Part shown: positions 36,008-52,584 of the stretch, piece by piece
How positions within the stretch are numbered: position 1 is the stretch's first letter
How the letters are laid out: each line of letters opens with the position of its first letter
NCBI RefSeq assembly: GCF_037893015.1
Contig: NC_133660.1
Location: forward strand, 166,534,363-166,598,362
DNA: 64,000 bases
Reading direction: 5' to 3'
Source: Macrotis lagotis
Taxonomy: Eukaryota; Chordata; Mammalia; Peramelemorphia; Peramelidae
Notes under the pieces: generated by a model
Databases searched by the model: none
Told to the model about the DNA's origin: nothing
Seen by the model: only the letters and a program-made list of their open reading frames with translations
Made by a program: the position numbers and the translations under genes

Positions 36008-37753
36008 AGTCTACCCCAGAGGGCTTTGTCAGGACATCTAGTCATGTAGAATAGGGAAGTTTATAAATAAACTTTGTTATGTAAACAGCACAGAAAAGCT
36101 TTTACTTTTCCTGCATTATTTACTTTTTTCTTCTTTGCTTTCTTACTAAAAATTCCTTCACAGCTCCTGAAAAGTGAACTTCCCTAGCCCAATACTATTA
36201 AGGGTTTTTTATTCAAATCTGCTCTGTCACAATGGCCAGCTGTTTCCCTTTTTACTGTGAAAATTGCAGCCTATTTCTCTTATAACAGAACTGGTTCATA
36301 AGGACTTCCAATGTTATTAGTTACATTACTTATGAAGCAAGATACTTATTTTCTACGTCTATTCAAAGACACCTTCCTTGAAATGAAGGACTTGGAAGAA
36401 ATATGAAAAATTACACATATATAACACTTAAACAGACTTCCATGTTCCTCTAACCTATTTTGCTTTCTAAAAGTCATTGACTTTTTCCACTTGTACTTCC
36501 GAAGGATTAAAAAAAATTCCTAAGAGTAATATTTTGTAAAAATTAAATATTACATTAACGTTCTTGTTTCACTCAGATTTGAATGCCAACATCCACAATA
36601 TTGCAGCCACAGCGAGATGAGTATATAAAATTAGTGGAATGGCACAGCATAGTAACAAGGCAAAGAAGTGGTTCCTTAGAAATGACAGCATCCTTGCAAA
36701 GTCAGGCTCATGCAGCCCAGAAGATAAGAGCCAAAGCTTTAACCACTTAAGAACCAAAAGTAAAAATAAAGGAAAACAAAAGCAACATCAATTATGCTAG
36801 TGAATACAGCAGTTTATGCAAAAAAAATTAGCACTTGATGAAATCATCTGAATCAGCAGCAAACCTTATGAATACAATGCCATTTAAGTCACATAATATC
36901 AAAGTAAGAAACTCAAACAATACATTGATAATTAAATTATGCTAAGATAATACTGATTATGTAAAACTATATCAGACATGACAAAAACCTGATATTCTGG
37001 GAGGAAAAAACTCATTTTTCTCTAACATCAATGTGCCAACTTAAGGAACAATATGAACACTTTAACCAAGTTAAAACTTTTAAAAAGCATTAATTAGTTT
37101 TCTAATTAACAAAGTTTACCTTTAGCACTAGGTTACTTACTACTCAGATGTTTTCCCCAGTTTGATTTCTTAGTAAAAAATATAGCAGCTGAGTTTTTTT
37201 TCTATTTTAACATAAAGCTTCACAATGTACCCAAAGAAAAGTACATCAATTAGGTCCTACTGAAAACAGAAATAATGGACAGGTCAACTAAGTTATCTCC
37301 CCTCAACTGTTATAAAAATATGAAAGTGAAAACTAAAGCAAATAATGTTTTTCCCTAAAATCTTGTCCCTTGCATTTTCTCTAGGAAAATCTTTTACATA
37401 TATGTAAACACTAAGAAATTATAATAAAGTGGTTAATACTCCCACATATAAGGGGTCAAACAACATATCAAGTAAAAGATCTGCCCAATATTAGGCATCA
37501 TAATATAATAAAACTTCTGTGCTTTTGAAATTTTAATACTTAACAAATCTACAAACTGCAAACTTTTTGTCACTAGCTATTTTTCATTTTTAGAAGTGTG
37601 AAAATCACACTTCAAAAAGGTAATTTTTTTTTTAAATCAGAAAAATACTGGAAAAAAATCACTGATTCAGACAAGTAGTCCATTTAGGGTGGTATTAAAC
37701 CCCTGATGATATAATTTAAATAATAGCTACAATTTCTTTAAAAAAAAATAAAT
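36008..37753. other. SLAIN2 intron, no exon seen
   Basis: AT-rich. A 62-codon hydrophobic minus-strand frame (36569-36757) has no splice sites or family resemblance. Nothing else supported. Confidence 0.4.
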
Positions 37754-37912
37754 GGGCAGCTAGATGGCACAATGGATAGAGTACCAGTCCTGGAGTCAGG
37801 AAGACCCGAGTTCAAATTTGACCTCAGACACTTACTAATTGCCTAGTTGTGTGACCTTGGGCAAATTATGCTTAACCCCATTGCCTTAAATAAATAAAAT
37901 TTAAAAAACACA
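37754..37912 (+). repeat. Marsupial tRNA-derived SINE
   Basis: GGGCAGCTAGATGGCACAATGG...AGTTGTGTGACCTTGGGCAAATTATGCTTAACCCC and an A-rich tail. Confidence 0.95.
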
Positions 37913-39393
37913 AATAAAATTACTTATAAAGTATCCTGATTTTGCTTTGAATTTAATATACACCTTACATATAATAGTTGTTCCATAGATATTTAATTGA
38001 ATAAAGGAATGAAATATCATTGCAACTGCTTAAAGTATAGAAGGATCAAGGTTGACTATATTCAGTTTTCTTTCCTATTCAATAATGAATTAAGATACCT
38101 ATCAAAATACATAAATTATCAAGCACAAATTTGAAATTATGTTTGAAAAATCCTTTCCTGGATCACATCACTACAGATACATAAATGCAAATCCTCATCC
38201 TTCCCTTAATTTAAAATTTACATTAGTATATCTTTTGTTTTCTATTCAAATATTGTATTATTATTTACTACATGATTTGTATTACAATATCAGGCAAAAG
38301 AAAAGAGCACTAATTTGGTATCCAGTTTGTTTTATTTCATAAGTTTAAGTGAACAAGTGAATTCAATAGAAATATTTGAATTTTTTGCACTCTCTAAATT
38401 TAGGTGTTTTAAAAATCTTATGTGTCATGCGTATTGATCAAAGAATCTCAGAATAGTAAGGAACCTCAAATACCCCAGAAAATCCTTCCTATGATATACC
38501 TGATAAAGCAGACATTTACTCTTACCAAAGAATGCTATAAATGGAAAACCCATTAACTTTGGAAATGGTCTACTTCACTCTTATTGGGTATCAAAAGTTC
38601 CAAAAGCTAGTACAGAAATCATTTGTATCTTATAATACCCTTCCTTCAATAACTGCAAAATCCACACTCAAATTTAGTGTTAATATCTTTTCCAAACCAA
38701 AACCAGAAGAATCTTGGTATTTTTCCTAAGAATTAACAGATTAAAACCTGAGGAGAATGAAAATAACTTAAAAAACAGAGAAATCAAGCTGTACTATCAG
38801 AGCATGGATTTTAAAATACATTGCAACTTCTTGAAAACCAGGAAGTATAATAAATAAGTGGAATAAGTAATAGTGACATTTTTTTATAATTAGTAGGTCA
38901 CAGCCTCAGTAAAATAAAAGGATGAACATAACAATTTGAGGTACCTTTCTAGTCCTATGATACTATAACTGACTCCATGGGTCATATTACAATGTGCCAA
39001 ACAATCAAAATAAAGCATCAAGAAAGTAATGAAAGTGAAAAATTTTTATGTTGTTAAAATTAGGCAAGCATATGCTAGATAACTATATTCTTTATTTTAG
39101 GGGAAAAAAAACAGACTTTCAATAACATCATCTAAACTTGCCTTTTTTTCCCCCAGAAAGACAAACCCATGATTTTTTCACATTGGAATGGTAGAATTCT
39201 GCATTCTTATTTCAAAACATAAAAAATAAATGATAGCCATAAAAAAAAAAACCTTTCAGAAATCCTCAACTGGAAGGTTACTAATGAAAATAAAGACCTT
39301 TACCCATAGAACTATTCTCTATATTGTGATTTCTGACTCCCTACAGGAAAAACTTCTTCCACTCATAAGCAAGAAGCTGTATTTTCTTTTTTT
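37913..39393. other. SLAIN2 intron, no exon seen
   Basis: AT-rich (many A and T runs). Nothing recognised. Confidence 0.35.
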
Positions 39394-39547
39394 TAAAAGG
39401 TTTTTGCAAGGCAATGGGGTTAAGTGGCTTGCCCAAGGCCACACAGCTAGGTAATTATTAAGTGTTTGAAGCCGGATTTGAACTCAGATACTCCTGGACC
39501 CCAGGGCTGGTAGGTACTCTATCCACACTGCACCACCTAGCTGCCCC
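39394..39547 (-). repeat. Marsupial tRNA-derived SINE
   Basis: Antisense copy AAAAGGTTTTTGCAAGGCAATGGGG...CCACCTAGCTGCCCC. About 210 bp downstream (in transcript sense) of the exon D donor. Confidence 0.95.
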
Positions 39548-39731
39548 TTAAAATAATGCCTTTTGATGGCACTCCTAAGCAAACCATAAAGTTTAAACAA
39601 ACTGAAAACATTCTTCTTAACACTCATAAGTAAACATGTTAAATCAAAAAATCTTCAGTTTAAAATTTTTTTTTAAAAAAAAAGCTAACATAAGCCAACC
39701 AGTATACATAATTTTAATTTTCTGAGAGTTA

Positions 39732-39911
<180 letters not shown>

Positions 39912-40176
39912 TTAAAAATATTTGAAAAATTCATGCTGCTTAAACTTACAATGCATAATGGGGGAGATCTGTAGCAAAGGAATGTATTTATTTAGTTTCA
40001 AATACTTTACAATTTAACTCTAAAGTTTTACTGCTTTTTCTCCAAATAATCCTTCAAAAACAAAAAAAGCATAACACTGAGCTAAAAATATTTTCATATT
40101 TCATTAGCTTAATTTTTAAAAATATATAGCAAATTTAACAAAAAAAAATTCCAAAAGAACTTGTTAAGGACATTTA

Positions 40177-41711
<1,535 letters not shown>

Positions 41712-43679
41712 TCCTGCAGTACATAGCACTTACACAAAAACTGACCATGTACTCCAGAAAGGCAGAAATAGTGAATATGTCTTTCTCAAATCATAATGCA
41801 ATAAAAATCATATGTACTACTGGGCCAGAGAGATTTAGACCCAGAACTATTGTAAACTAAATAACCTCATTTTAATGAATGAGTGGACCAAGCAACAAAT
41901 TATAGAATTAATTATTTCATCCTAGATAATGACAATAATGACACAACATACTAAAACCTATGGGATACACTCAAGGCAGCTGTCAGGGGATGTATTATAT
42001 CTTTAAATGCTTACATGAATAAATTAGAGAAAGAAGAAATCAATACAACTAAAAAAATTAGAGAAAGAACAAATTCAAAACCCCTAATTAAATACCAAAT
42101 TAGAAACTCTAAAGATTAAAGGCAAAATTAAAAAAATCAAAAGCAAGAAAACTATTGAACTAATAAATAAAACCAAGAGCTGGTTTTATGAAAAAGCCAA
42201 TAAAATTGATAGACCTCTGGTCAATTTGATTAAAAAAAAGAAAACTAAATTGATAGTATCATAAATGAAAAAGGTGAACTCACATCCAATGAGGAAGAAT
42301 TTAAAGTAATAATTCAGAATTATTTTGCCCAACTCTATGCCAATAAATTTGACAATCTAAGTGAAATGGATGAATATTTACAAAAAATATAAGTTGTCCA
42401 CATTAAATGAGGAGGAAATTAAAAACTTAAATAACTCTATCTCAGAAAAAGAAATTCAACAAGCCATTACTGATCTCCCTAAGAAAAAATAGCCAGGGCC
42501 AGATGAATTCACAAGTGAATTCTATCAAACATTTAAGAAACAACTGGTTCCAATTCCATATAAATTCTTTGGAAATAGAGGGAAGACAGAACTCTGCCTA
42601 ACTCTTTCTATGACACCAACATGGTGCTGATACCTAAACCAGGAAGAGCTAAAATAGAGAAAGAAAATTATAGACCTATCTCCCTGATGAATATAGATGA
42701 AAAAATCTTAAATAAAATCTTAGCAAAAAAGATTACAAAAAGTTATCACCAGGATAATATATTATGATCAAGCAGGATCCCAGGAATGCAGGGTTGGGTC
42801 AGTATTAGGAAAACTGTTAGTATAATTAATTATATCAATAACATACCTATCAGAAATCATATGATCATGTGAATAGATGCTGAAAAAGCTTTTGATAAAA
42901 CACAGCACTCATTCCTACTAAAAATACTAGAGAGTGTAGGAATAAATGGTTTGTTCCTAAGAATAATAAGCAGTTTCTATCTGAAACCATCAACAAACAT
43001 TATATGCAACTGGGGGGGGGGGGAAGAATAGGCATGAGGCATTCCCAATAAAATCAGGGGTGAAACAAAGATGCCCATTATCACCACTACTATTCAATAT
43101 CGTATTAGAAATGTTAGCCTCAGCAATAAGAAAAAGAAATCGAAGGAATTAGAATAGGGAAGGAAGAGACAAAACTCTCACTCTTTGCAGATGACATGAT
43201 GGCATACCTAGAGAATTCCAAAAAATCATCTAAAAAAACTACTGGAAATAATTAGCAACTTAAGCAAAGTAGCAGGATATAAAATAAACCCTCATAAATC
43301 CTCAACATTTTGATATATGACTAGCAAGATACAGCAGAAAGAGCTAGAAAGAGAAATCCCATTCAAAGTAACCTCAGACAAAATAAAATACCTGGGAGGC
43401 TACCTGCCAAGGCAGGCTCAAAAACTAACTGGGCAAACATCCACTGTTCATGGATAGGCAGTGCATACAATAAAAAATGACAATTCTACTAAAACTAAGG
43501 AATTTGTTTAGCACCCTACCAATCAAAATTCCAAAAAATTACTTTAATGGGTTAGAAAAAGTTGTAAATAAATTTATATGGAGAAATAAAAAGTCAAGAA
43601 TTTCCAAGGATTCAATGAAAAAAGTGCAAAAGAAGGTGGCTTAGCCTTACCAGATGTAAAAATATATTATTATAAAGCA

Positions 43680-44156
43680 TTGGTCCTCAAAACTGACTGG
43701 TATTGGCTAAGAAATAGAGTCGTAGATCAGTGGAATAGACTAGGTGCAATAGCAGGAAATGATTATAGTAATCTGCTGTTTGATAAACCCAAAGAGTCTA
43801 GATATTGGGATAAAAACTTTCTCTTTGATAAAAACTGTTGGGAAAATTGGAAGTTAGTATGGAAGAAACTTAGATTAGACCAATACCTCACACCCTATAC
43901 CAAGATAAGATCCAAATGGATACAGGATTTAGACATAAAAAATAATATTATAAACAAACTAGAAGATCAAGGAGTAGTTTACCTGTCAGATCTATGGAAA
44001 GGGAAACAGTTTATGACCAAAGAAGAGATGGAGAACGTAACTAAAAACAAACTAGATGATTTCAATTGCATTAAATTAAAAAGCTTTTGCAGACAAAACC
44101 AATGTAACCAAGATCAAAAGAAATGTAGTAAATTGGAAAATAATTTTTGCAACTAG
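43680..44156 (+). pseudogene. L1 ORF2 C-terminal fragment
   Basis: 158-codon open piece of L1 ORF2 after the RT domain (starts at VLKTDWYWLRNRVVDQWNRL; later KKLRLDQYLTPYTKI and LSDLWKGKQFMTKEEM). A fragment of a retrotransposon protein, not a gene of its own. The continuing C-terminus resumes after the SINE as the open piece ending about 44799. Confidence 0.9.
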
Positions 44157-44205
44157 TATTTCTGACAAAGGACTCATTTCTAAAATATACAGAGAACTGA
44201 GTCAA

Positions 44206-44385
44206 TTTTATTTATTTATTTATTTGTTTATTTATTTATTTTAGTTTTTGCTAGGTAATGAGGTTAAGTGGCTTGCCCAAGGCCACACAGCTAGGTAATT
44301 ATTAAGTGTCTAAGGCCGAATTTGAACTCAGGTACTCCTGACTCCAGGGCCGGTGCTCTATCCACTGTGCCACCTAGCCACCCCT
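44206..44385 (-). repeat. Marsupial tRNA-derived SINE inside L1
   Basis: Antisense copy with a TTTATTTATTTG tract at its A-tail end. Flanked by an imperfect duplication TGAGTCAATTTT / TGAGCCAAATTTT of the L1 ORF2 sequence, showing insertion after the L1. Confidence 0.92.
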
Positions 44386-45355
44386 GAGCCAAATTTTCAA
44401 AAAACAAGCCATTCCCCAATTGACAAATGGTCAAAGGTTATACAAAGGCAAGTTACAGATGAGGAAATCAAAGCAATCCATAGTCAAATGCAAATTAAGG
44501 CATCTCTAAGATACTGCCTCACACCTCTCAGACTAGCCAATATGAGCAGAAAGGACAATGATCAATGCTGGAAGGGATGTGGGAAATCTGAGACACTAAT
44601 ACATCGTTGGTGGAGCTGTGAACTCATCCAACCTTTCTGGAGAGCAATTTGGGATTATGTCCAAAGGGCAACAAAAATGTGCATATCCTTTGACCCAGCA
44701 ATACCACTGCTGGGTCTATACCTTGAAGAGATGATAAAAAAGGGTAAAAATATCACTTGTACAAAAATATTTATAGCAAAAACTTGGAAATTAAGTTAAT
44801 GTCCTTCAGTTGCGGAATGGCTTAACAAAGTGTGGTATATGCATGTCATGGAACACTATTGTTCTATTAGAAACCAGAGGGGATGGAATTCAGGGAAGCC
44901 TGGAAAGATTTGCATGAACTGATGCTGAGTGAGATGAGCAGAAGCAGAAAAACATTGTATACCCTAACAGCAACATGGGGGTGATGATCAATGCTGATGG
45001 ACCTCATCCCTTCAGTGCAACAACCAGGAACAATAGTGAGCTAGCTGCAATGGAGAATACCATCCATACCCAGAGAAAGAATTATGGACTTTGAACAAAG
45101 ACCAAAGACTATTACCATCAAATTAGGGAAAAAAAGCTTTATATTATTATGTAATTTTACTATCTCATACTTTATTTTTCTTCCTTAAGGAGATGATTTC
45201 TCTGTCATACATTCAACTGAGATCAATGTATAACATGGAACCAATGTAAACACTAATAGAATGCCTTCTGTGGGGGAAGGGAAGCAAGAATGGGGGGAAA
45301 ATTGTAAAACTCAAATAAACTCTTTCATAAATAAATAATCTCTTTCATAAATAAA

Positions 45356-47289
<1,934 letters not shown>

Positions 47290-47423
47290 AAGACAGTGAG
47301 GCTAAGTGACTTGTCCAAGGTTACACAGCTAGGCAATTATTAAGTGTTTGAGGCTGGATTTGAACTCAGGTCCTCCTGACTCCAGGGCTGGTGCTCTATC
47401 CACTGTGCCACCTAGCTGCCCCA
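47290..47423 (-). repeat. Marsupial tRNA-derived SINE
   Basis: Antisense: AAGACAGTGAGGCTAAGTGACTTGTCC...TGTGCCACCTAGCTGCCCC. Confidence 0.93.
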
Positions 47424-48034
47424 ACTTAGCTTTTCTTAAGCAATACAATTGTCCAAGACAACTCTAAAGGGCTCATGATGGAAAATACTATTCACATCCA
47501 GAGAAAGAATTGATAGAGTGGAAGGGAACTTAATTTTTTCCAAGATAATTTAGAAGTTCTGAGGGAAAGGTGTGTTTCACCAGGACTAGGGGTTGGGAAA
47601 AAAGCCCAGCCCAGCCCAGAGATCACCTACAACAGCTTGAAGGGGTGGTGAGAGAACTCTGCTGCACCAGAATGAGTGTGGAGTGAAGGAGCACCAGCCA
47701 CAGAATCTATAGCAAGAATCTGGAGAAAGCAGCCTGCACCCCCCCAGAGACAGTAAGGGATCAGGGAAGACTGCAGAGATTTCTCTGCTCTCCCCCGGGG
47801 TAGGACTCTGCTGTTTGCCTACACTCAGATCCAGGTCGCAGTTTGGGTTCCCATACTAAGATAGCTGGATCCTCCTTATAGCTCCAGGGCAAAGGGAAGT
47901 GGGAGGGGGCATCTACATATCAAAGCACAGGCTAGAGAGCATAAGACCTTTGTGGAATAAAAGGTCCCAGTGGGGTGTTCCCCCCCCCCAAAAAAAACAC
48001 CAAAACCTTGGAAGTACTATCTTGGGCTGAGGAA

Positions 48035-48748
48035 ATGAGCAAACAACAGAAAAAGAAGAATCTGATCACAGAGAATAACTTTAGTCCCATGGAAGATCAA
48101 AACAAATACTCAGATGATGACAAAATCGAAGCTTCGGATCCAAAACCTCCAAGAGAAATAGAAAATGGGTTCAGACTATGGAAGAGCTCAAAAAAGACTT
48201 TGAAAAGCAATTAAGGGAGATGGAGGAAAAAATGGGAGGAGAAATGAGAATGATGCAGATAAATCATGAAAACCAAACCAATAGCTTGATAAAAGATATA
48301 TAAAAAAATACTGAAGAAAATAGTATGTTAAAAACCAGTTTAGGCCTAATGGAAAAAGCAAACAAAGGGAAATAAGGAGAAGAATGCCTTAAAAAGCAGA
48401 ACTGGTCAGCTGGAAAAGGAGATAAAAAAATTCTCTCAAGAAAATAACAACTTCAAATGCAGAATGGAACTAAAGGAAGCTGATGACTTTGCAAGAACTC
48501 AGGAAGAAATAAAACTCTTCCAAAAAAGCCAAAAATTAGAAGAAAATGTGAAATATCTCACTGAAAAAACAACCAACCTTGAAAACAGATCCAGAAGAAA
48601 TAATTCAAAAATTATTGGGCTACCTGAAAGCCATGATCAGAAGAGCCTAGACGTCATTTTTCAAGAAATAATACATCAAAGTTGCCCTGAGATCCTACAA
48701 GCTGAGGGTAAAAATAGAAATCGAGAGAATTCACCAATCACCTCCTGA
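48035..48748 (+). pseudogene. Broken LINE ORF1 (HAL1)
   Basis: ORF1p-like: N-terminal MSKQQKKKNL, an interrupted middle, then coiled coil (KLEENVKYLTEKTTNLENRS) and the first RRM strand IIGLPE. In-frame stop at about 48212 and frame changes. Non-functional. Confidence 0.75.
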
Positions 48749-49454
48749 AAGAGATCCCCAAAGAAAAACTTCTAGGAATATTATAGTCAAATCCCAAAAC
48801 TCCCAAATCAAAAAGAAAATTCTAAAAGCTGCCAGAAACAAACCACCGAGGCTCCAAAGTCAGGATTACATGATTTGGCAGCATCTACATTAAGGGCTCG
48901 TAGTGATTAGAATAAGATATTTCAGAAGGCAAAAGATCTTGGTTTATGACCGAGAATCAACTACTCAGCAAAACTGAACATTCTCTTTCAGGGGAAAAGA
49001 GGAACTTTCAATGAAACGGGGACTTTCAAACTTTCCTATCGAAACAATCAGAGCTGAACAGAAAGTTTGATCTCCAAGTACAGGACTCTGGTGAATCATA
49101 GAGGGAGTGGAAGAGAGGGACTAACTATGAGAAACTTAATGATACTGAACTGTTTGTATTCTAGCACAGGAAGAAGATATTGATAAAACTCATATGAACT
49201 TTCTCATTTATAAGAGCTGTTAGAAGGAGCATATATAGATAGGGCATAGGAAGGAGTGGAATATAATGCTATAATATAGTAAAAAGATGGAGTCAATGGG
49301 TGATAAAGCAAAATACTGGGAAGAAGGAAAAGGAGATGAAGAAGCTAAGAAATTTCACATAAGAGTCAAGGAAAAGCTTTTTCAAGGGAGTGAAAAGGGG
49401 GAAGGCAACGGGGAATGAGTGAGCCTTCATTCTCATCAGAAATGGCTCAGAGAG

Positions 49455-49606
49455 GGGCGGCTAGGTGGCACAGTGGATAAAGCACTGGCCTTGGAGTCAG
49501 TTGTACCTGGGTTCAAATCCAGTCTTAGACACTTAATAATTACCTAGCTGTGTGGCCTTGGGCAAGCCACTTAACCCCATTTGCCTCGCAAAAACCTAAA
49601 AAAAAA
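49455..49606 (+). repeat. Marsupial tRNA-derived SINE with target-site duplication
   Basis: GGCGGCTAGGTGGCACAGTGG...GTGTGGCCTTGGGCAAGCCACTTAACCCC-A-tail. Flanked by 14-bp duplications AATGGCTCAGAGAG (49441-49454) and AATGACTCAGAGAG (49607-49620), one mismatch. Confidence 0.95.
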
Positions 49607-49931
49607 AATGACTCAGAGAGGAAATAATATACACATTAATAGGATGAGGAAATTTATCTTATCCTAGAGAAAAATAAAAAGAAAGGGATGGGATAAGGGG
49701 GAATGGAGGGAGAGAAGGGGAGGAATAGGTGATAGAAGAGAAGAAGACCAAGAGAGAGGGTACTCAGATTCAACACTTTTGGACAGGGTCAAGATGAAGG
49801 AGAGAGGGAATAGAGTAAATGAGAGTGGGGAGAAATAGAGTGGAGGTACAGCTAGCAACTGTGGAAAAAATATTGAAATCAACTCACCCCAGAGACAGAG
49901 CCATTGGAATCTGATTACAGACTGAAGTACA

Positions 49932-49933
<2 letters not shown>

Positions 49934-49967
<34 letters not shown>
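49934..49967. repeat. (TC)n microsatellite in HAL1 3' UTR
   Basis: About 17 TC units. Confidence 0.95.
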
Positions 49968-49968
<1 letters not shown>

Positions 49969-50302
49969 TGAGGTTTCTCATATTCTTGGGGGGGGGGTTA
50001 ATGTTTACTCTTATAATACATTCAAATTACATCAATGTATAGCATGGAAACAATATAAATTCTATCAGACAGCCTTTGGGGGGGGGAGGGAAGGTGGGGG
50101 GAAAACTAAAAATTCAAAACCTTACAGAAAATGATAGGTACATATTACTAGTGTATATAATTGGAAAACATAAAATGTTAAAATACTATTTTCAAAAATG
50201 ATGCTTTAAAAATTTTGGTGTATAAAGGTACTTTCTTCTTAGTAAATACTTCCTTGGGGCATGGACATTTTAATCAGTTTATTTTCTTAAAAATTCCACT
50301 GT

Positions 50303-50408
50303 AGGGGCAGCTGGGTAGTGCAATGGATGGAGCACTGGCCCTGGAGTCAGGAGGACCTGAGTTCTAAAATCCGGCTCAGACACTTAATAATTACCTAGCT
50401 GTGTGGCG
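50303..50408 (+). repeat. 3'-truncated tRNA-derived SINE
   Basis: GGGGCAGCTGGGTAGTGCAATGG...TACCTAGCTGTGTGGC, then stops abruptly before the usual CTTGGGCAAG part. Confidence 0.9.
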
Positions 50409-51333
50409 AATTCTTTTGAGAATTGCAAGCAAAAAAAAAGTTGGAGCTTGGCTTAATCTCACTAAATATACATAGAAAGAAAATCAACAGATCCTTCTTT
50501 CCCAAGAAACAATTTTATTGGTGAGGAACTGAGGTCTCTCCAGAAATTAAAATCTACTTATCTGGTAATACTGCAGATGAAAGCACAGCACAAACTTACC
50601 TATTTGAGCCGCCAGGAATAGGGTGAGGTCAAACTAAGAATAGCTACTATAATATTATTACTAATACTAGGATTAAATGAGATTCTCAACAAGAGGTGAG
50701 TCATTCAGCAAAGTAATTATATATATGTATATATGCAGGACACTGAAAGACACAAAAACTCTGATCATTGTAATGACCAATCCTTATTCCAAGATTGCAG
50801 AATCTAACATAAACATCACTGGAATTGGAATCAAAGGCGATAGGTTCAAATTCCACATTTATCACTTGTTACTGCTCACATCTCTGTACTTTTCTTATCC
50901 TTAGTTATTAAAAAAAGGGCATGTTCTAATGGGTTCAAAGGAGCCTTCCAGTTCTAAATAAGTGCTCTGCAATCCCATGACAAATTTTTACTCTTTTCAG
51001 CAAAGAAAATGACTATAACTATAGAATAAATCATACACTGTCATTCAACTCAAATCAACAAAAATTTATTGAGTGCTTATCACGTGCCTGATATTCTGCT
51101 AGACACTGAGAATACAAAGGCCAAACTGAGCCATTTCCTACTCTCAAGAAATTTACATTCTATTAAGACTAAACATAAAACACATAAAGTAATATAAAGT
51201 AATTTCCCAGCACAGAATCAGCAATTGGGAGTAGCAGGGCTATGTTGGTTTGTTTTACTCTGTAAGCTAAGGTTTAATTTGAGGGAGAGGGAAATTGTCA
51301 TTGTGGCTTTTAAATGTTTTTTATTTAAGTAAT
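50409..51333. other. SLAIN2 intron, no exon seen
   Basis: A stretch at 51050-51170 (CAAAAATTTATTGAGTGCTTATCACGTGCCTGATATTCTGCTAGACACTGAGAATACAAAG) matches a very common ancient mammalian dispersed repeat. Family not assigned. Confidence 0.5.
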
Positions 51334-51440
51334 GAGATTAAGAGTAACTTGCCCAAGGTCACACAGCTAGGAAATTATTCTTTGTGAATGAGGCCGAATT
51401 TGAACTCACGTCCTCCTGACTCCAGACTACCTGCCCCAAG
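51334..51440 (-). repeat. Partial tRNA-derived SINE
   Basis: Antisense: TAACTTGCCCAAGGTCACACAGCTAGGAAATTATTC...CTCACGTCCTCCTGACTCCAG; diverged. Confidence 0.85.
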
Positions 51441-51890
51441 GTCAGTATTTTTTAAAGAACGTATTCATTGAGATCTATACAGGTGAACTGAATGATGATA
51501 AATGATGATAGAGAAAAGAGAACTGCTCTACTCCATTCCTATTTTGCTGTTTTCTCTGCTGAGGAGAATGGTTCTTGAACTAGAAAGGAGAGTACCATAG
51601 ACAGCACCTACCTTCTCCTGATGGTATCAAATGATCTGTTTCATTAAAAACTATATCCTAGTGTACTCAGAAAGATTCTTATTTTCCAAAAAAAAAAAAA
51701 AGGAAAAGATTCTGTCAAAAATAAGCTAGTGAGGACTTGACATCTATTCTTACAAAATTCCTAAAATGTATTATTAAAGGGATAATTCATGAACATCTAA
51801 AAAAAGAAGAAATAATTACAACATATGATTTCACCAAATCAATGAGGGCTACAGAAAGACAGAAATCATCATCATCAAAACTGAGATTTA

Positions 51891-52040
51891 AGGGGTGGCT
51901 AGGTGGCACAGTGGATAGAGCACCAGCCCTGGAGTCAGGAGTACCTGAGTTCAAATCCTGCCTCAGACACTTAATAATTACCTAGCTGTGTGGCCTTGGG
52001 CAAGCCACTTAGACCCACTGCCTTGCAAAAAAAAAAAATT
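51891..52040 (+). repeat. Marsupial tRNA-derived SINE
   Basis: GGGGTGGCTAGGTGGCACAGTGG...GTGTGGCCTTGGGCAAGCCACTTAGACCC, ending in A12. Confidence 0.95.
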
Positions 52041-52049
52041 CATACCCAT

Positions 52050-52425
52050 CCACCCCTACTATTATTACTATTTTATTTTATGTCTTTTTTTTCTATTTTT
52101 TGTTTTTGCAGGGCAGTGGGGTTCGGGTGGCTTGCATGTCACACGGCTGGGTGACTGTTGGGTGTACGGGGCCAGATGTGGGCTCGGGAGCTCATGGCTC
52201 CAGGGCTAGCACTCTGTCCATTGTGCCACCTGGCCATACCTACAATTATTACTATTATTTTTTTAATTTTAATTTTTTTCTCTCCCCTTTATCGCTCAAG
52301 CGAGTCTATATTTATGGGGGGAGGGGGTATTTCGTTTACTCTTAAACAAGAATATTTTATTAATGTATAAAAAATATTATTTGTACAAAATGAGAATAAA
52401 TATTAAATAATGTAAAAAAAACCTG
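52050..52425 (+). mobile_element. 5'-truncated HAL1/L1 3' end with embedded SINE module
   Basis: About 375 bp colinear with 56508-56875: CCACCCCTACTATTATT, then a GC-rich antisense SINE-derived module (GCAGGGCAGTGGGGTTCGGGTGGCTTGCATGTCACACGGCTGG...CACCTGGCCATACC), then CTCTCCCCTTT and the end AACAAGAATATTTTATTAATGTA...TTTGTACAAAATGAGAATAAA. Confidence 0.85.
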
Positions 52426-52459
52426 AGATTTGATCTATTCATTGTGCTGTAATTTTGGG

Positions 52460-52570
52460 GGGGCAAGGCAATGGTGTTAAGTGACTTGCCCAAGGTCACA
52501 CAGGCAATTATTAAGTGTCTGAGGCAGGACTTGAACTCAGGTCCTCCTGACTCCAGGGCCTACAGGAGTC
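52460..52570 (-). repeat. Marsupial tRNA-derived SINE, partial
   Basis: Antisense: GGGGCAAGGCAATGGTGTTAAGTGACTTGCCCAAGGTCACACAGG...CTGACTCCAGGGCC. Confidence 0.92.
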
Positions 52571-52584
52571 AGGAGGACTATTCA

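Larger units (their letters stand above)
41712..45355 (+). mobile_element. 5'-truncated L1 with ORF2 (reverse transcriptase) relic
   Basis: About 3.6 kb of L1 ORF2 and 3' UTR in the antisense direction of SLAIN2. Visible in broken frames: the end of the endonuclease domain (about 41715-42000), RT segments [10 protein letters not shown] (about 42665), IDAEKAFDK (about 42875) and the catalytic FADDM (about 43187), then the C-terminal region with a Cys-rich CWKGCGK...HRWWSC element (about 44560-44610). Multiple stops and shifts destroy ORF2. A SINE is inserted at 44206-44385. It ends with a GGGGGAAGGGAAGCAAG 3' UTR and an ATAAATAAATAA tail. No ORF1 or 5' UTR. Confidence 0.93.
47505..50125 (+). 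mobile_element. HAL1 (half-L1) LINE
   Basis: Plus-strand element with a GC-richer 5' UTR (about 47560-48030), ORF1 start ATG at 48035 (MSKQQKKKNL..), coiled-coil and RRM-start pieces (48464-48748 ends the coiled coil with NLENRSRRNNSKIIGLPE, a conserved L1 ORF1p segment), then a purine-rich 3' UTR with (TC)n and G runs. No ORF2. A SINE interrupts it at 49455-49606. ORF1 has stop codons. 3' sequence matches the HAL1 at 4510-7222 (ACAGACTGAAGTACATTTT). Confidence 0.72.

Noticed and set aside
36569..36757. 62-codon hydrophobic minus-strand frame resembling a membrane peptide
   Set aside because: Intronic, no splice-flanking or family resemblance; short enough to occur by chance.
44353..44799. 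148-codon frame with Cys/His residues that could pass as a zinc-binding gene
   Set aside because: It is the C-terminus of L1 ORF2 after a SINE insertion; the same region recurs at 33290-33560 and 61420-61850.
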